Shown: piece after piece, positions 43,361 through 51,617 of the stretch
How the letters are laid out: each line of letters starts with the position of its first letter
Numbering within the stretch: the stretch's first letter is position 1
NCBI GenBank assembly: GCA_945860165.1
Contig: CAMAPL010000007.1
Span: 46,307 to 110,306 of the forward strand
Source of the DNA: Rhizobium sp. Q54
GTDB taxonomy: Bacteria > Pseudomonadota > Alphaproteobacteria > Micropepsales > Micropepsaceae
DNA: 64,000 nucleotides
Direction of reading: 5' to 3'
Position numbers and translations under genes: made by a program
The notes under the pieces: generated by a model
The model's database searches: none
What the model saw: the letters and a program-made list of their open reading frames with translations, nothing else
What the model was told of the DNA's origin: nothing

Positions 43361-44767
43361 ATGGCCGCCTTTAACGACTACATCGTCAAGGACATCTCTC
43401 TCGCCGAATGGGGCCGCAAGGAGCTCAACATCGCCGAGATCGAGATGCCGGGCCTGATGGCCACCCGCGCCGAGTATGGCAACGCGCAACCGCTCAAGGG
43501 CGCGCGCATCGCCGGCTCGCTGCACATGACCGTCCAGACCGCCGTGCTGATCGAGACCCTGCAGGCGCTGGGCGCCGACATCCGCTGGGTGTCGTGCAAC
43601 ATCTATTCGACCCAGGATCACGCCGCCGCCGCCATCGCCGCCGCCGGCATCCCCGTTTTCGCGATCAAGGGCGAGAGCCTGAAGGACTATTGGGACTACA
43701 CCGCCAAGCTGTTCGAATGGCACGGCGGCGGCTATCCCAACATGATCCTAGACGATGGCGGCGACGCCACCATGCTGGTGCATCACGGCCTGCGCGCCGA
43801 GAAGGGCGACGTCGCCTTCCTGGAAAAGCCTGAAAATGAAGAAGAAGAAGTCTTCTACGCGCTGATCAAGCGCCTGCTGAAGGAAAAGCCCAAGGGCTGG
43901 TTCGCCGAAGTCGCCGGCAACATCAAGGGCGTTTCGGAAGAAACCACTACCGGCGTGCATCGCCTCTACCTGATGGAAAAGGACGGCAAGCTGCTGTTCC
44001 CAGCCATCAATGTCAATGACAGCGTCACCAAGTCGAAGTTCGACAACCTGTATGGCTGCAAGGAATCGCTGGTGGACGGCATTCGCCGCGGCACCGATGT
44101 GATGATGGCCGGAAAGGTCGCCATGGTCGCCGGCTTTGGCGATGTCGGCAAAGGCTCGGCTGCGTCGCTGCGCAATGCCGGCTGCCGCGTCATGGTGTCG
44201 GAAATCGACCCGATCTGCGCCCTGCAGGCCGCCATGGAAGGCTATGAGGTCGTGACCATGGAGACAGCGGCGCCCAAGGCCGACATCTTCGTCACCGCCA
44301 CCGGCAATGTCGACGTGATCACCGTCGATCACATGCGGGCCATGAAGGACCGCGCCATCGTCTGCAACATCGGTCACTTCGACAGCGAGATCCAGATCGC
44401 TGCCACCAAAAACTTCAAGTGGCACAACATCAAGCCGCAGGTGGACGAGATCGAATTCCCCGACGGCAAGCGCATCATCATGCTGTCGGAAGGCCGCCTG
44501 GTGAATCTGGGCAACGCGATGGGCCACCCGTCCTTCGTGATGTCGGCCAGCTTCACCAACCAGACGCTGGCGCAGATCGAGCTGTGGCAGAACACGGGCA
44601 AGTACGAGAAGAAGGTCTATGTCCTTCCCAAGGTACTGGACGAGAAGGTCGCCCGCCTGCACCTGGCCAAGGTCGGCGCCGATCTGACCGAACTCAGCAC
44701 CAAGCAGTCCGACTACATCACCATCCCGAAGGCGGGCCCGTATAAGCCGGACACCTATCGCTACTAA
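43361..44767 (+). CDS. ahcY: Adenosylhomocysteinase
   Basis: Hydrolyses S-adenosylhomocysteine to adenosine and homocysteine, restoring methylation capacity. At 468 aa it has the NAD-binding motif [15 protein letters not shown] and the usual C-terminal [12 protein letters not shown]. The start [11 protein letters not shown] at 43361 is preferred. A strong terminator lies downstream. The 119-bp leader contains a small hairpin but no SAH riboswitch that I can recognise. Confidence 0.97.
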   Translation: MAAFNDYIVKDISLAEWGRKELNIAEIEMPGLMATRAEYGNAQPLKGARIAGSLHMTVQTAVLIETLQALGADIRWVSCNIYSTQDHAAAAIAAAGIPVFAIKGESLKDYWDYTAKLFEWHGGGYPNMILDDGGDATMLVHHGLRAEKGDVAFLEKPENEEEEVFYALIKRLLKEKPKGWFAEVAGNIKGVSEETTTGVHRLYLMEKDGKLLFPAINVNDSVTKSKFDNLYGCKESLVDGIRRGTDVMMAGKVAMVAGFGDVGKGSAASLRNAGCRVMVSEIDPICALQAAMEGYEVVTMETAAPKADIFVTATGNVDVITVDHMRAMKDRAIVCNIGHFDSEIQIAATKNFKWHNIKPQVDEIEFPDGKRIIMLSEGRLVNLGNAMGHPSFVMSASFTNQTLAQIELWQNTGKYEKKVYVLPKVLDEKVARLHLAKVGADLTELSTKQSDYITIPKAGPYKPDTYRY

Positions 44768-44770
44768 CAA

Positions 44771-44882
44771 TTGTCATCCCGGGTCTGCGGCGCAGCGTGC
44801 AACGGTGCGCCACAGACCCGGGATCCAAGCGGTCGGAAAAATGGATCCCGGCTCGCGCGCTTCGCGCTTGGCCAGGATGGCA
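44771..44882. repeat. REP-like element after ahcY
   Basis: TTGTCATCCCGGGTCTG ... CAGACCCGGGAT is the main inverted pair, followed by a second GGATCCCGG ... CCAGGATGGCA segment with a CGCGCTTCGCGC hairpin. It resembles the elements at 20079 and 18032 in its GTCAT(T/C)CC ends. Confidence 0.8.
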
Positions 44883-44890
44883 GGGTTGAA

Positions 44891-44923
44891 AAAGGGCGCG
44901 TCCGCAAGGCGCGCCCTTTTCGT
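44891..44923 (+). terminator. Rho-independent terminator after ahcY
   Basis: Perfect 10-bp stem AAAGGGCGCG / CGCGCCCTTT with a 9-nt loop, then TTCG. The U run is short, but the stem is strong. Confidence 0.75.
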
Positions 44924-44929
44924 TTGTTC

Positions 44930-45150
44930 GCGCCCGCAGCACAGCCTTCCCGGGCGCTGGCGGTAAGGATTCATTAACGGTCTGATTTGACTCGGAAATA
45001 TCCACAGGCCGCTAAATCTGGGGCTGTTAGCCCCATTTCGTTTTTCATAATTTATTAACCACAATAGCTAGTCGGGCTCGCCATCCGAATCTATCTTGTT
45101 GATTCGAAAGTGATTCGCCGCAAAGGCGAGGTTTAACGGGGGCTGACGGC
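44930..45150 (+). promoter_or_regulatory. divL upstream region with five GANTC sites
   Basis: Five GANTC (CcrM-type) sites occur at 44968-44972, 44989-44993, 45087-45091, 45101-45105 and 45112-45116. The region is AT-richer than its surroundings, has TTAACC near 45055 and a GGGGCT-gtt-AGCCCC hairpin (45020-45034). GANTC density is about ten times what base composition would give. Methylation-dependent timing of divL expression is an inference from Caulobacter. Confidence 0.55.
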
Positions 45151-47580
45151 ATGCGTCCCAGAATGGGACAGAGCAGACGGCCGGGGGCACGGCGATGGCG
45201 GGGTTTCCTGCTGGCCGCTTTCCCCTGCGCCCTTATGCCTGGCCCGGCCTTGGCGGCCGTGCCCGACCTCCTCACCTTCCAGAACGGCAACATAATCGTC
45301 CTGTCAGCCCTGGCCTGTGGCGGCGTGGCGCTGGCCATCGCCGCAGGCCTCTGGGCATTGGCGGAACAGAGCACTACGCGCCGCCTACGCCGCTCGCTCC
45401 GGATGGTCGGCGCCAAGACCAAGGCAGCCGTCGGCGAACGCGACGCCCTGCTGGGCGCGGGCCGCGAGGGGCTGGTGGTCTGGGGCCGCGACGGTGCCGG
45501 GCCTTTCTCCTATGGCGGCGGCGAGGAAACATTGCAGTCCTGCCTGAAGGGGCCCAATGCCCTGGCCCTCTCTACCGCCCTGGACGGATTGTCGGACGGC
45601 GGCGCGGCGTTCCAGCTGGCGGTGCAGGACAGTCATGGCCGCAAGCTGACGGCGCGCGGCCGTGCCGTGGGCGGCATGGCCGCGGTGTGGCTGGAAGAAT
45701 CTGCGGTGGCGCAGGAGAGCGGCGAATACAAAGCCATTCTGGATGCTCTGCCGATTCCGGTCTGGCTGCGCGACAAGGGACTGGCGCTCACCTGGGGCAA
45801 TCATGCCTTCCTGAAAGGCGCCGGTGCCAAGGATATCGAGACCGCGCGCCGCGAGCAAGTCTCGCTGGACAAGAGCGAGCGCGATCTGGCCGCCACCGCG
45901 CGTTCGGAAAACGCCCAGCAGGAAGCCAAGCGCTTCTCGGTGGTGAACGGCCAGCGCCGCGCCCTAGCCTTTACCGAAATCCCGCTGGGCGATGCCGGCA
46001 TTATCGGTGCGGCGGTGGATGTCACCGATGTGGTGGCCGCCGAAGCCAAGCTGCAGCAGCATGTCGATGCCCATGCCGCCACGCTGGATACGCTGCAGAC
46101 CGCGGTGGCGATCTTCGGCCCGGACCAGAAGCTGCGTTTCTACAACAAGGCGTTTGTGCGGCTGTGGGGCCTGCCGGAAGGCTGGCTGGACAAACATCCC
46201 GGCGAAGGCGAAATCCTCGACCGGCTGCGCGACGGCCGCAAGCTGCCCGAACAGCGCGACTACCAGGCCTGGAAACGCGGACGCCTGGCGCTGTACCAGG
46301 ACGGCGCGCGCGAAAATGCCAGCGAAGAGGCCTGGCATATGCCCGGCGGCCAGACCATCCGCGTCGTCACCCAGCCGCACCCCTTCGGCGGCCTGACCTT
46401 CCTGTATGAAGACGTCACCGCGCGCCTGACCCTGGAAAGCGACTACAACACGTTGATGAAAGTGCAGTCGGCGACGCTCGACACGCTGAACGAAGGAGTG
46501 GCGGTGTTCGGTCCCGACGGCAAGCTCAAGCTGCACAACGCCGCTTTCTCCCGCATCTGGGAATTCGAAAAGGGCGAACTGGCCGGTGAGCCGCATGTGC
46601 GCACCATCGCGGCCCTGTCCAAGGACAAGTTCGGCGATACCGGCCTGTGGGAACAGCTGATCCATGCCATTGTCGCAGGCGTTGCGGCCCGCGACCTAGG
46701 CGAAATCGAGCGTTCCGACCGGTCCACCCTGTCGCTGTCCACCTCGCCGCTGCCCGATGGCGCCACTTTGGTGACCTTCAACGATGTCACCGACCGTTTC
46801 CGCATCGAGACGGCGCTGCGCGACCGCAACGAAGGACTGGAAGCCGCCGATCGGCTCAAGTCCGACTTCATCAAGCATGTCAGCTACGAATTGCGCACGC
46901 CGTTGAACACCATTCTGGGCTTCTCCGAGCATCTGGCCAGCGGCGTACCCGGCGCGCTGAACGAGCAGCAGGGCGAATATATCCAGGCCATTGTGGCGGG
47001 CGGCAACACCCTCAAGAGTCTTATCAACGACATTCTCGACCTGGCACTGGTGGAAACCGGCGCCTTGCGGCTGGAGCTGGAACGCATTGACCTGCACGAC
47101 ATCATCACAGAAGTGGCGACCCATGCGCGCGAATGGGCCAACAAGGTCGACCTCACCCTGCACGTCGATGTCGCGCCTAATGCAGGCAAGTTCCTGGCGG
47201 ACGGACGGCGGCTGCGCCAGATCATGTTCAACCTGCTTTCCAACGCCTTCAAATTCACCACGCGCGGCGGCGAGATCGTGCTGTCGGCGAAAATCGTGGG
47301 CGAGGATGTGCAGATTTCCGTGGCCGATAACGGCCCCGGCATCTCGCCCGAGGTGAAGGCCAATGTCTTTGAGCGTTTTTCGGCAAAAAGCCATTCCGGC
47401 CAGCGCTCCGGCGCAGGGCTGGGCCTGGCGCTGGTCAACCGCTTCCTGGAACTGCATGACGGCTGGGTGGAAATCGAAAGCACCCATGGCACCCTGGTGC
47501 GCTGCCACCTGCCGCGCCGCATCCATGACGACGAGCCTCACCCAGAGGTGAGTGGCGATAGGAAGACGGCGTATCTGTAA
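45151..47580 (+). CDS. divL: DivL-type noncanonical sensor kinase (Tyr in place of phospho-His)
   Basis: An 809-aa protein with an N-terminal hydrophobic or signal segment, a transmembrane helix (NIIVLSALACGGVALAIAAGLWAL), three PAS-like repeats (about 190-290, 305-430, 435-550), then a HisKA-like domain and an HATPase. The H-box reads FIKHVSYELRTPLNTILGFSE, so Tyr579 replaces the usual His. This is the hallmark of Caulobacter DivL (Tyr550). ATPase boxes are intact (NLLSNAFKF, VADNGPGISPE, SGAGLGLALVNRF). In Caulobacter DivL reads DivK phosphorylation and tunes CckA-CtrA. Position after ahcY agrees. The name rests on the Tyr swap, domain layout and context. Confidence 0.85.
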   Translation: MRPRMGQSRRPGARRWRGFLLAAFPCALMPGPALAAVPDLLTFQNGNIIVLSALACGGVALAIAAGLWALAEQSTTRRLRRSLRMVGAKTKAAVGERDALLGAGREGLVVWGRDGAGPFSYGGGEETLQSCLKGPNALALSTALDGLSDGGAAFQLAVQDSHGRKLTARGRAVGGMAAVWLEESAVAQESGEYKAILDALPIPVWLRDKGLALTWGNHAFLKGAGAKDIETARREQVSLDKSERDLAATARSENAQQEAKRFSVVNGQRRALAFTEIPLGDAGIIGAAVDVTDVVAAEAKLQQHVDAHAATLDTLQTAVAIFGPDQKLRFYNKAFVRLWGLPEGWLDKHPGEGEILDRLRDGRKLPEQRDYQAWKRGRLALYQDGARENASEEAWHMPGGQTIRVVTQPHPFGGLTFLYEDVTARLTLESDYNTLMKVQSATLDTLNEGVAVFGPDGKLKLHNAAFSRIWEFEKGELAGEPHVRTIAALSKDKFGDTGLWEQLIHAIVAGVAARDLGEIERSDRSTLSLSTSPLPDGATLVTFNDVTDRFRIETALRDRNEGLEAADRLKSDFIKHVSYELRTPLNTILGFSEHLASGVPGALNEQQGEYIQAIVAGGNTLKSLINDILDLALVETGALRLELERIDLHDIITEVATHAREWANKVDLTLHVDVAPNAGKFLADGRRLRQIMFNLLSNAFKFTTRGGEIVLSAKIVGEDVQISVADNGPGISPEVKANVFERFSAKSHSGQRSGAGLGLALVNRFLELHDGWVEIESTHGTLVRCHLPRRIHDDEPHPEVSGDRKTAYL

Positions 47581-47783
47581 GCACCACTAGCTTTGACGGG
47601 GCCGCATTTCACAAAGACTTTGATGCGGGATGGATGAGCAACGCCGAAGGGAGCGGCCAATGTCTGCGTTACGCCATGTGTGGACGCCTCCCCTTTGGCA
47701 AGGACTTTCTTGATGTTCTGTCCTTCGGTCGGTGCGGCCATGTGTGCGACCTGTTTGTGCGGCACACAGAGGACGCTGGCCAT
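47538..47783 (-). other. Truncated ORF of unknown origin (81 aa) antisense to the divL end
   Basis: MASVLCVPHKQVAHMAAPTE and the following ~45 residues look like the start of a protein, but the frame then runs antisense into the end of divL, so the natural end is missing. It lies in mobile-element debris. I do not recognise a family, and it may be non-coding. Confidence 0.2.
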
Positions 47784-47924
47784 AATGCCCTCCTCTAAGA
47801 CGGGTCCCGATCAAAAGCACGCGCTCTAGGCGCTTTGGCGCAAATGGATTTTCCCGTTCTCGGTGTCGACTGATGGTGCATTACATCGCGATTGCCCTTC
47901 CAAAACTCTGCCCGGTACTGCTGG
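47581..47924. other. Mobile-element debris between divL and the IS110 remnant
   Basis: About 340 bp with no intact gene. It contains the truncated 81-aa ORF above and sequence that may be the downstream end of the IS110-type element. No inverted repeats were found by eye. Confidence 0.4.
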
Positions 47925-48175
47925 CTAAGCCGCAGCCACCATAGGTTCTCTGTATTGTTCTCCGGTCATCATCATGGCCCAGATTATCCTGGCCATCTTG
48001 TTGGCCAGCGCGACCGCCGCAATCTTGAGGGTGCGACGGACGAGCAGATGCACCAGCCAGGGCCGCTTGGTTCCATGCCTGTGAGCGTAACGGATGACAG
48101 CCATGGCCCCGGCCACCAGCAGCTGCCGCAGGTATCGATCACCCTGCTTAGTGATGCCGCCTGGCCTGCCCCCAT
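47925..48175 (-). pseudogene. IS110-family transposase, C-terminal remnant
   Basis: The minus frame encodes GGRPGGITKQGDRYLRQLLVAGAMAVIR, then LKIAAVALANKMARIIWAMM and a natural stop. This is the C-terminal Transposase_20 domain of IS110/IS116/IS902 enzymes. The recognisable homology stops at about 48175, exactly where the IS3-type element begins, so the N-terminal two thirds are missing. The remaining ~84 residues cannot be active. Confidence 0.85.
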
Positions 48176-48224
48176 TGAAGTGGTCCGACCTGCAGTATGG
48201 TTTTGACCACGGAGGAGAAGGGGA

Positions 48225-48503
48225 ATGGCTAGGAAACGTCATAGTGCTGAAGAGATAGTTGGGAAGCTACGGCAGGGTGATGTGCTGCTGGCACAGGGCA
48301 AGCCTGTTGCTGATGCGGTTCGGGCGATAGGGGTTACGGAAGTAACCTACTACCGCTGGCGCAACGAGTATGGTGGTCTTAAGGGCGACTAGGTTAAACG
48401 CCTGAAAGAGCTAAAGGCTGAGAACACACGACTTCGGCGTGCGATCTCGGACCTGACGTTGGACAAGCTGATATTGCAGGAAGCCGCTCGGGGAAACTTC
48501 TAA
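48225..48503 (+). pseudogene. IS3-family orfA (helix-turn-helix), interrupted by an amber codon
   Basis: Starts MARKRHSAEEIVGKLRQGDVL, the classical IS3-family orfA helix-turn-helix, preceded by GGAGGAGAAGGGG. A TAG at codon 56 (48390-48392) interrupts the frame. The same frame then continues VKRLKELKAENTRLRRAISDL, the leucine-zipper part, to TAA at 48501-48503. TAG is one base from CAG (Gln) at a position where Gln would fit. Unless suppressed, orfA is truncated and the element is probably immobile without help. Confidence 0.85.
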
Positions 48504-49378
48504 GCCCCGCGCGTCGCCGCGCGTGTGTAGATCATATTGTTACAGAGCTGGGTGTTCCGCAGAGACGGGCCTGCTTGGCGCTAGGACAGCATTGGTCCAC
48601 ACAGCGCAAGATGCCGATCACGCCCGACGATGAAGCGGCTTTGACAGCCGACATCATCGAGTTCGCCCGCCAGTATGGCCGCTACGGATACCGCAGGGTT
48701 ACGGCGCTTCTTCGGTCCTCTGGGCGGAGGGTTAACAAGAATCGGGTTGAACGTATCTGGCGTCGTGAGGGGCTTAAAGTTCCAGCAAAACAGCCAAAAC
48801 GTGGTCGTCTATGGCTCAATGACGGGTCGTGCATTCGGCTTCGGCCAGAACGCCCCAACCATGTGTGGTCCTACGACTTTGTCGCCGACCGCACCCACGA
48901 CGCAAAGGTATTCCGGATGCTTTGCATTATCGATGAGTTCACACGCGAAGCGATTGCCATCCGTGTTGCCCGGTCTCTGAAGTCCACCGATGTGATTGAA
49001 GCGCTGTGCGATCTCTTTGTAGAGCGTGGTATCCCGGCTCACATACGATCTGACAACGGTCCAGAGTTTGTTGCCTTAGCTCTGAGGGAGTGGATTGCTG
49101 CTGTGGGCGCCAAGACTGCCTATATCGAACCAGGAAGCCCTTGGGAGAATGGCTACTGCGAAAGCTTCAACGGCAAGCTGCGGGACAAACTGCTCAACGG
49201 CGAGATCTTCTACACTCTCAAGGAGGCCAAGACCGTTATCGAAGCCTGGCTGAGGCACTACAACACCGTCCGCCCGCACTCATCGTTGGGATACCGTCCA
49301 CCGGCACCGCAGACCACAGTCTGGCCGCCAGATCAGCCGGCTAGCAAAGGGATGGTGCAAATGATGCCCTTAAACTAA
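48503..49378 (+). CDS. IS3-family transposase orfB (DDE integrase core)
   Basis: The integrase domain has the DDE residues in YDFVADRT, IRSDNGPEF and PWENGYCESFNGKL. The HTH_21 region lies near GRYGYRRVTALLR. The frame is open from about 48503 (the end of orfA, -1 relative to it), and the ORF track begins only at the TTG at 48575. Expression normally needs orfA-orfB frameshifting or coupling, which the amber in orfA would impair. Base composition is lower in GC than the flanking genes, fitting acquired DNA. Confidence 0.88.
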   Translation, partial: SPARRRACVDHIVTELGVPQRRACLALGQHWSTQRKMPITPDDEAALTADIIEFARQYGRYGYRRVTALLRSSGRRVNKNRVERIWRREGLKVPAKQPKRGRLWLNDGSCIRLRPERPNHVWSYDFVADRTHDAKVFRMLCIIDEFTREAIAIRVARSLKSTDVIEALCDLFVERGIPAHIRSDNGPEFVALALREWIAAVGAKTAYIEPGSPWENGYCESFNGKLRDKLLNGEIFYTLKEAKTVIEAWLRHYNTVRPHSSLGYRPPAPQTTVWPPDQPASKGMVQMMPLN

Positions 49379-49448
49379 CATACTAACTGGGCCACTCAGT
49401 GGGGGCCGGTCACCCCAAGACTGCCTACAATATTAGAACGGAAACATT

Positions 49449-49781
49449 CTAATGTTGTGACTTGGGCAGGTTGAGAACGATACCGTCCAGCGCTGCGCTC
49501 ATGCGCAACTGGCAGGATAGCCGGCTGGTGGGCCGCACATCGGGCGCAAAATCCAGCATGGTTTCTTCCATCTCGCCTTTGGGCGGCAGTTTTTCCTGCC
49601 ATTCGGGCGCGACATAGACCTGGCAGGTGGCGCAGGCGCAGGCCCCGCCGCAATCGGCATCGATGCCGGGGATCAGGTGCTTGACCGCACCTTCCATCAG
49701 AGACCAGCCTTCAGCGACTTCGACGGTGTGCGCCGTGCCGCCGTCTTCGATATAGGTGACCTTGAATTTCGGCGGCGACAT
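49449..49781 (-). CDS. [2Fe-2S] ferredoxin (adrenodoxin type)
   Basis: A 110-aa ferredoxin with the cluster motif C-x5-C-x2-C in DADCGGACACATCQVY and the fourth ligand in RLSCQL. It belongs to the FdxB/putidaredoxin class that feeds cytochrome P450s or oxygenases. Its start abuts the stop of the reductase gene upstream, so the two form an operon. No P450 is in the window. Confidence 0.92.
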   Translation of the reverse strand: MSPPKFKVTYIEDGGTAHTVEVAEGWSLMEGAVKHLIPGIDADCGGACACATCQVYVAPEWQEKLPPKGEMEETMLDFAPDVRPTSRLSCQLRMSAALDGIVLNLPKSQH

Positions 49782-50989
49782 CAGCCCATCTGCTTCATCG
49801 GGATGGACATGTCGGCCAGCGTCTCGGGCGCGATTGCCTTGCCTTCCGCGATCATCTTCTTACCGACCAGATATTCGCCGGGCGCATTCACCGCTTCTAC
49901 CGCCGCCACCACACCATCACGCAGATGAAAGACGGCGAATTTTCGGTCCTCGGGACGACCGCGCTGCACCAGCCGGTCGGCGGGACGCGCCAGGCCTGCG
50001 ATCTGCAGCTTGAGGTCATACTGGTCCGACCAGAACCATGGCACCTCACTGTAGGTCTTGGCTTTACCAACCATCGCCAGCGCCGCGTGCTTGGCCTGGT
50101 CGATGGCGTTCTGCACGCATTCCAGGCGGATAGAATGGCCCTCGCGCCCGACATGGCGGGTGCAGTCGCCCGCCGACCATATATGGGGATCGCCGGTGCG
50201 GGCATTCTGGTCCACTACTATGCCGTCTTCGCAACCCAGACCGGCATGGACCGCCAGCTCGTCGCACGGCACCACACCGATGCCGACCAACACGATGTCG
50301 GCTTCATAAGTCTGGCCACCAGCCTTGATACGCTGGACCTTGGCGCCCCCTTCAAAGCCTTCCACGCCGGTGCGCAGCTTCAGCTTCACGCCGGCTTTTT
50401 CATGCTCGGCGGCATAGAAGGCGGAGAGTTGCGGCGACACGGCGCGCGCCATCAACCGGTCCATAGCCTCGAACACCGTCACGTCCAGGCCGCGCTTGGC
50501 GCCCACCGCCGCCACTTCCAGTCCGATATAGCCGCCGCCGACGATGGCGATGCGCTTGCCGCTCTGGAACACGCTTTGCAGCCCGTCCACATCGGCGATG
50601 GTCTTGAGGTAATGGATGCCGGCTAGGTCCGCGCCGGGACAGCGGAGCTTGCGCACGCGCGCGCCCGTGGCCAGCAGCAGCTTGTCATAGGCCAGCAGCC
50701 GCCCATCACTCAGCTCGACGGTGCGGTGGGCGCGATGGATGGCCTTGGCCGAGGTGGAAATAAGCAGTTCGCAGCCGGCTTCTTCGTAAAAGGAGTCCGG
50801 CTTGAGGAACAGGCGCGGCCGCTCGAAGGTGCCCAGCAGATAGGCCTTGGACAAAGGCGGGCGCTGATAGGGCGGATAGGCCTCGTCGCCCACCATGGTG
50901 ATGGCACCCTTGAAGCCTTCGCTGCGCAGGGACTGGACTGCCTGCTGGCCGGCCTGGCCGGCGCCGATAATGACGATGTTTTCGGGCAT
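49781..50989 (-). CDS. FAD-dependent ferredoxin reductase (putidaredoxin reductase-like)
   Basis: A 402-aa pyridine nucleotide-disulfide oxidoreductase. The FAD dinucleotide fold is IVIIGAGQAGQQAVQSL, the NAD(P)H fold is IAIVGGGYIGLEVAAVG and the FAD-binding tail is WSAGDCTRH. YPPYQRPPLSK is typical of this class. The start at 50989 (MPENIVIIG) is preferred. It probably passes electrons to the adjacent ferredoxin. A Rieske oxygenase lies 17 kb upstream, but a link is speculative. Confidence 0.92.
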   Translation of the reverse strand: MPENIVIIGAGQAGQQAVQSLRSEGFKGAITMVGDEAYPPYQRPPLSKAYLLGTFERPRLFLKPDSFYEEAGCELLISTSAKAIHRAHRTVELSDGRLLAYDKLLLATGARVRKLRCPGADLAGIHYLKTIADVDGLQSVFQSGKRIAIVGGGYIGLEVAAVGAKRGLDVTVFEAMDRLMARAVSPQLSAFYAAEHEKAGVKLKLRTGVEGFEGGAKVQRIKAGGQTYEADIVLVGIGVVPCDELAVHAGLGCEDGIVVDQNARTGDPHIWSAGDCTRHVGREGHSIRLECVQNAIDQAKHAALAMVGKAKTYSEVPWFWSDQYDLKLQIAGLARPADRLVQRGRPEDRKFAVFHLRDGVVAAVEAVNAPGEYLVGKKMIAEGKAIAPETLADMSIPMKQMG

Positions 50990-51143
50990 TTCTGACTGAA
51001 TTCCGGTATGCGCGCGCGGGGTTACCATGCCCGCTGATTGCGGGCAATCCGCGTGTTTTTATGGCCTATCGCTTCGCTACATGAGGCCAGTGGATGGTCC
51101 ACAACCAGCCTCTTCCTGCGGCGCAAAGGGCAGGTTAAATACG

Positions 51144-51617
51144 ATGGATATGGCCGAAATATCAGAGACTTTCCGCAGGGCCGTCTCCCTGCCCGACCTC
51201 GACGCCACGGCGCGGCTGGGGGCAGACATTGCCAGTGATTTGCGCAACGGCGATGCCGTGGCGCTGTGGGGCGATCTGGGGGCGGGAAAGACCACCCTGG
51301 CGCGCGCCATCCTGCGCCGGCTGGGGGTCAGCGAAGATGTGCCCAGCCCGACCTTCACCATAGTGCAGGCCTATGACACGCCGGGGCTGGCCGTCAGCCA
51401 TTATGATCTCTATCGCGTGAAACATCCACGCGAGATGCGGGAACTCGGATTCGACGATGCACTGGAGAACGGCGCGGTACTGGTGGAGTGGCCGGAACGC
51501 GCTCCCGAAATTCTGCCGCCTGATTCGTTACATGTACGGCTGCGGATGCAGGACGGGGCGCGCACCGCGCGGCTGACCGGGCCGGCGCGATGGGAAAGCG
51601 TATTGCGTCATGTCTGA
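51144..51617 (+). CDS. tsaE: tRNA threonylcarbamoyladenosine biosynthesis protein TsaE
   Basis: A 157-aa P-loop ATPase that works with TsaB-TsaD in making t6A37 on tRNAs. Walker A is LWGDLGAGKTTLARAIL, the conserved SPTFTIVQAY follows, then HYDLYRVKHPREMRELG. The ATG at 51144 is preferred; M42 of the track ORF (51150) is an alternative. Its end overlaps the amgK start by 8 bp. Confidence 0.94.
   Translation: MDMAEISETFRRAVSLPDLDATARLGADIASDLRNGDAVALWGDLGAGKTTLARAILRRLGVSEDVPSPTFTIVQAYDTPGLAVSHYDLYRVKHPREMRELGFDDALENGAVLVEWPERAPEILPPDSLHVRLRMQDGARTARLTGPARWESVLRHV

Larger units (their letters stand above)
48176..49417 (+). mobile_element. IS3-family insertion sequence (about 1.24 kb)
   Basis: The proposed left end TGAAGTGGTCCGACCTGCA and right end (reverse complement TGGGGTGACCGGCCCCCA) match at about 12 of 18 positions with one gap. 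The interval holds orfA and orfB in the usual order. The size is typical. I see no 3-4 bp target duplication (left flank CAT, right flank AGA), so one flank has probably been deleted or rearranged. End positions are estimates. Confidence 0.75.

Noticed and set aside
44996-45005. DnaA-box-like ATATCCACA upstream of divL
   Set aside because: One isolated 8/9 match without clustering; not enough to propose DnaA control.
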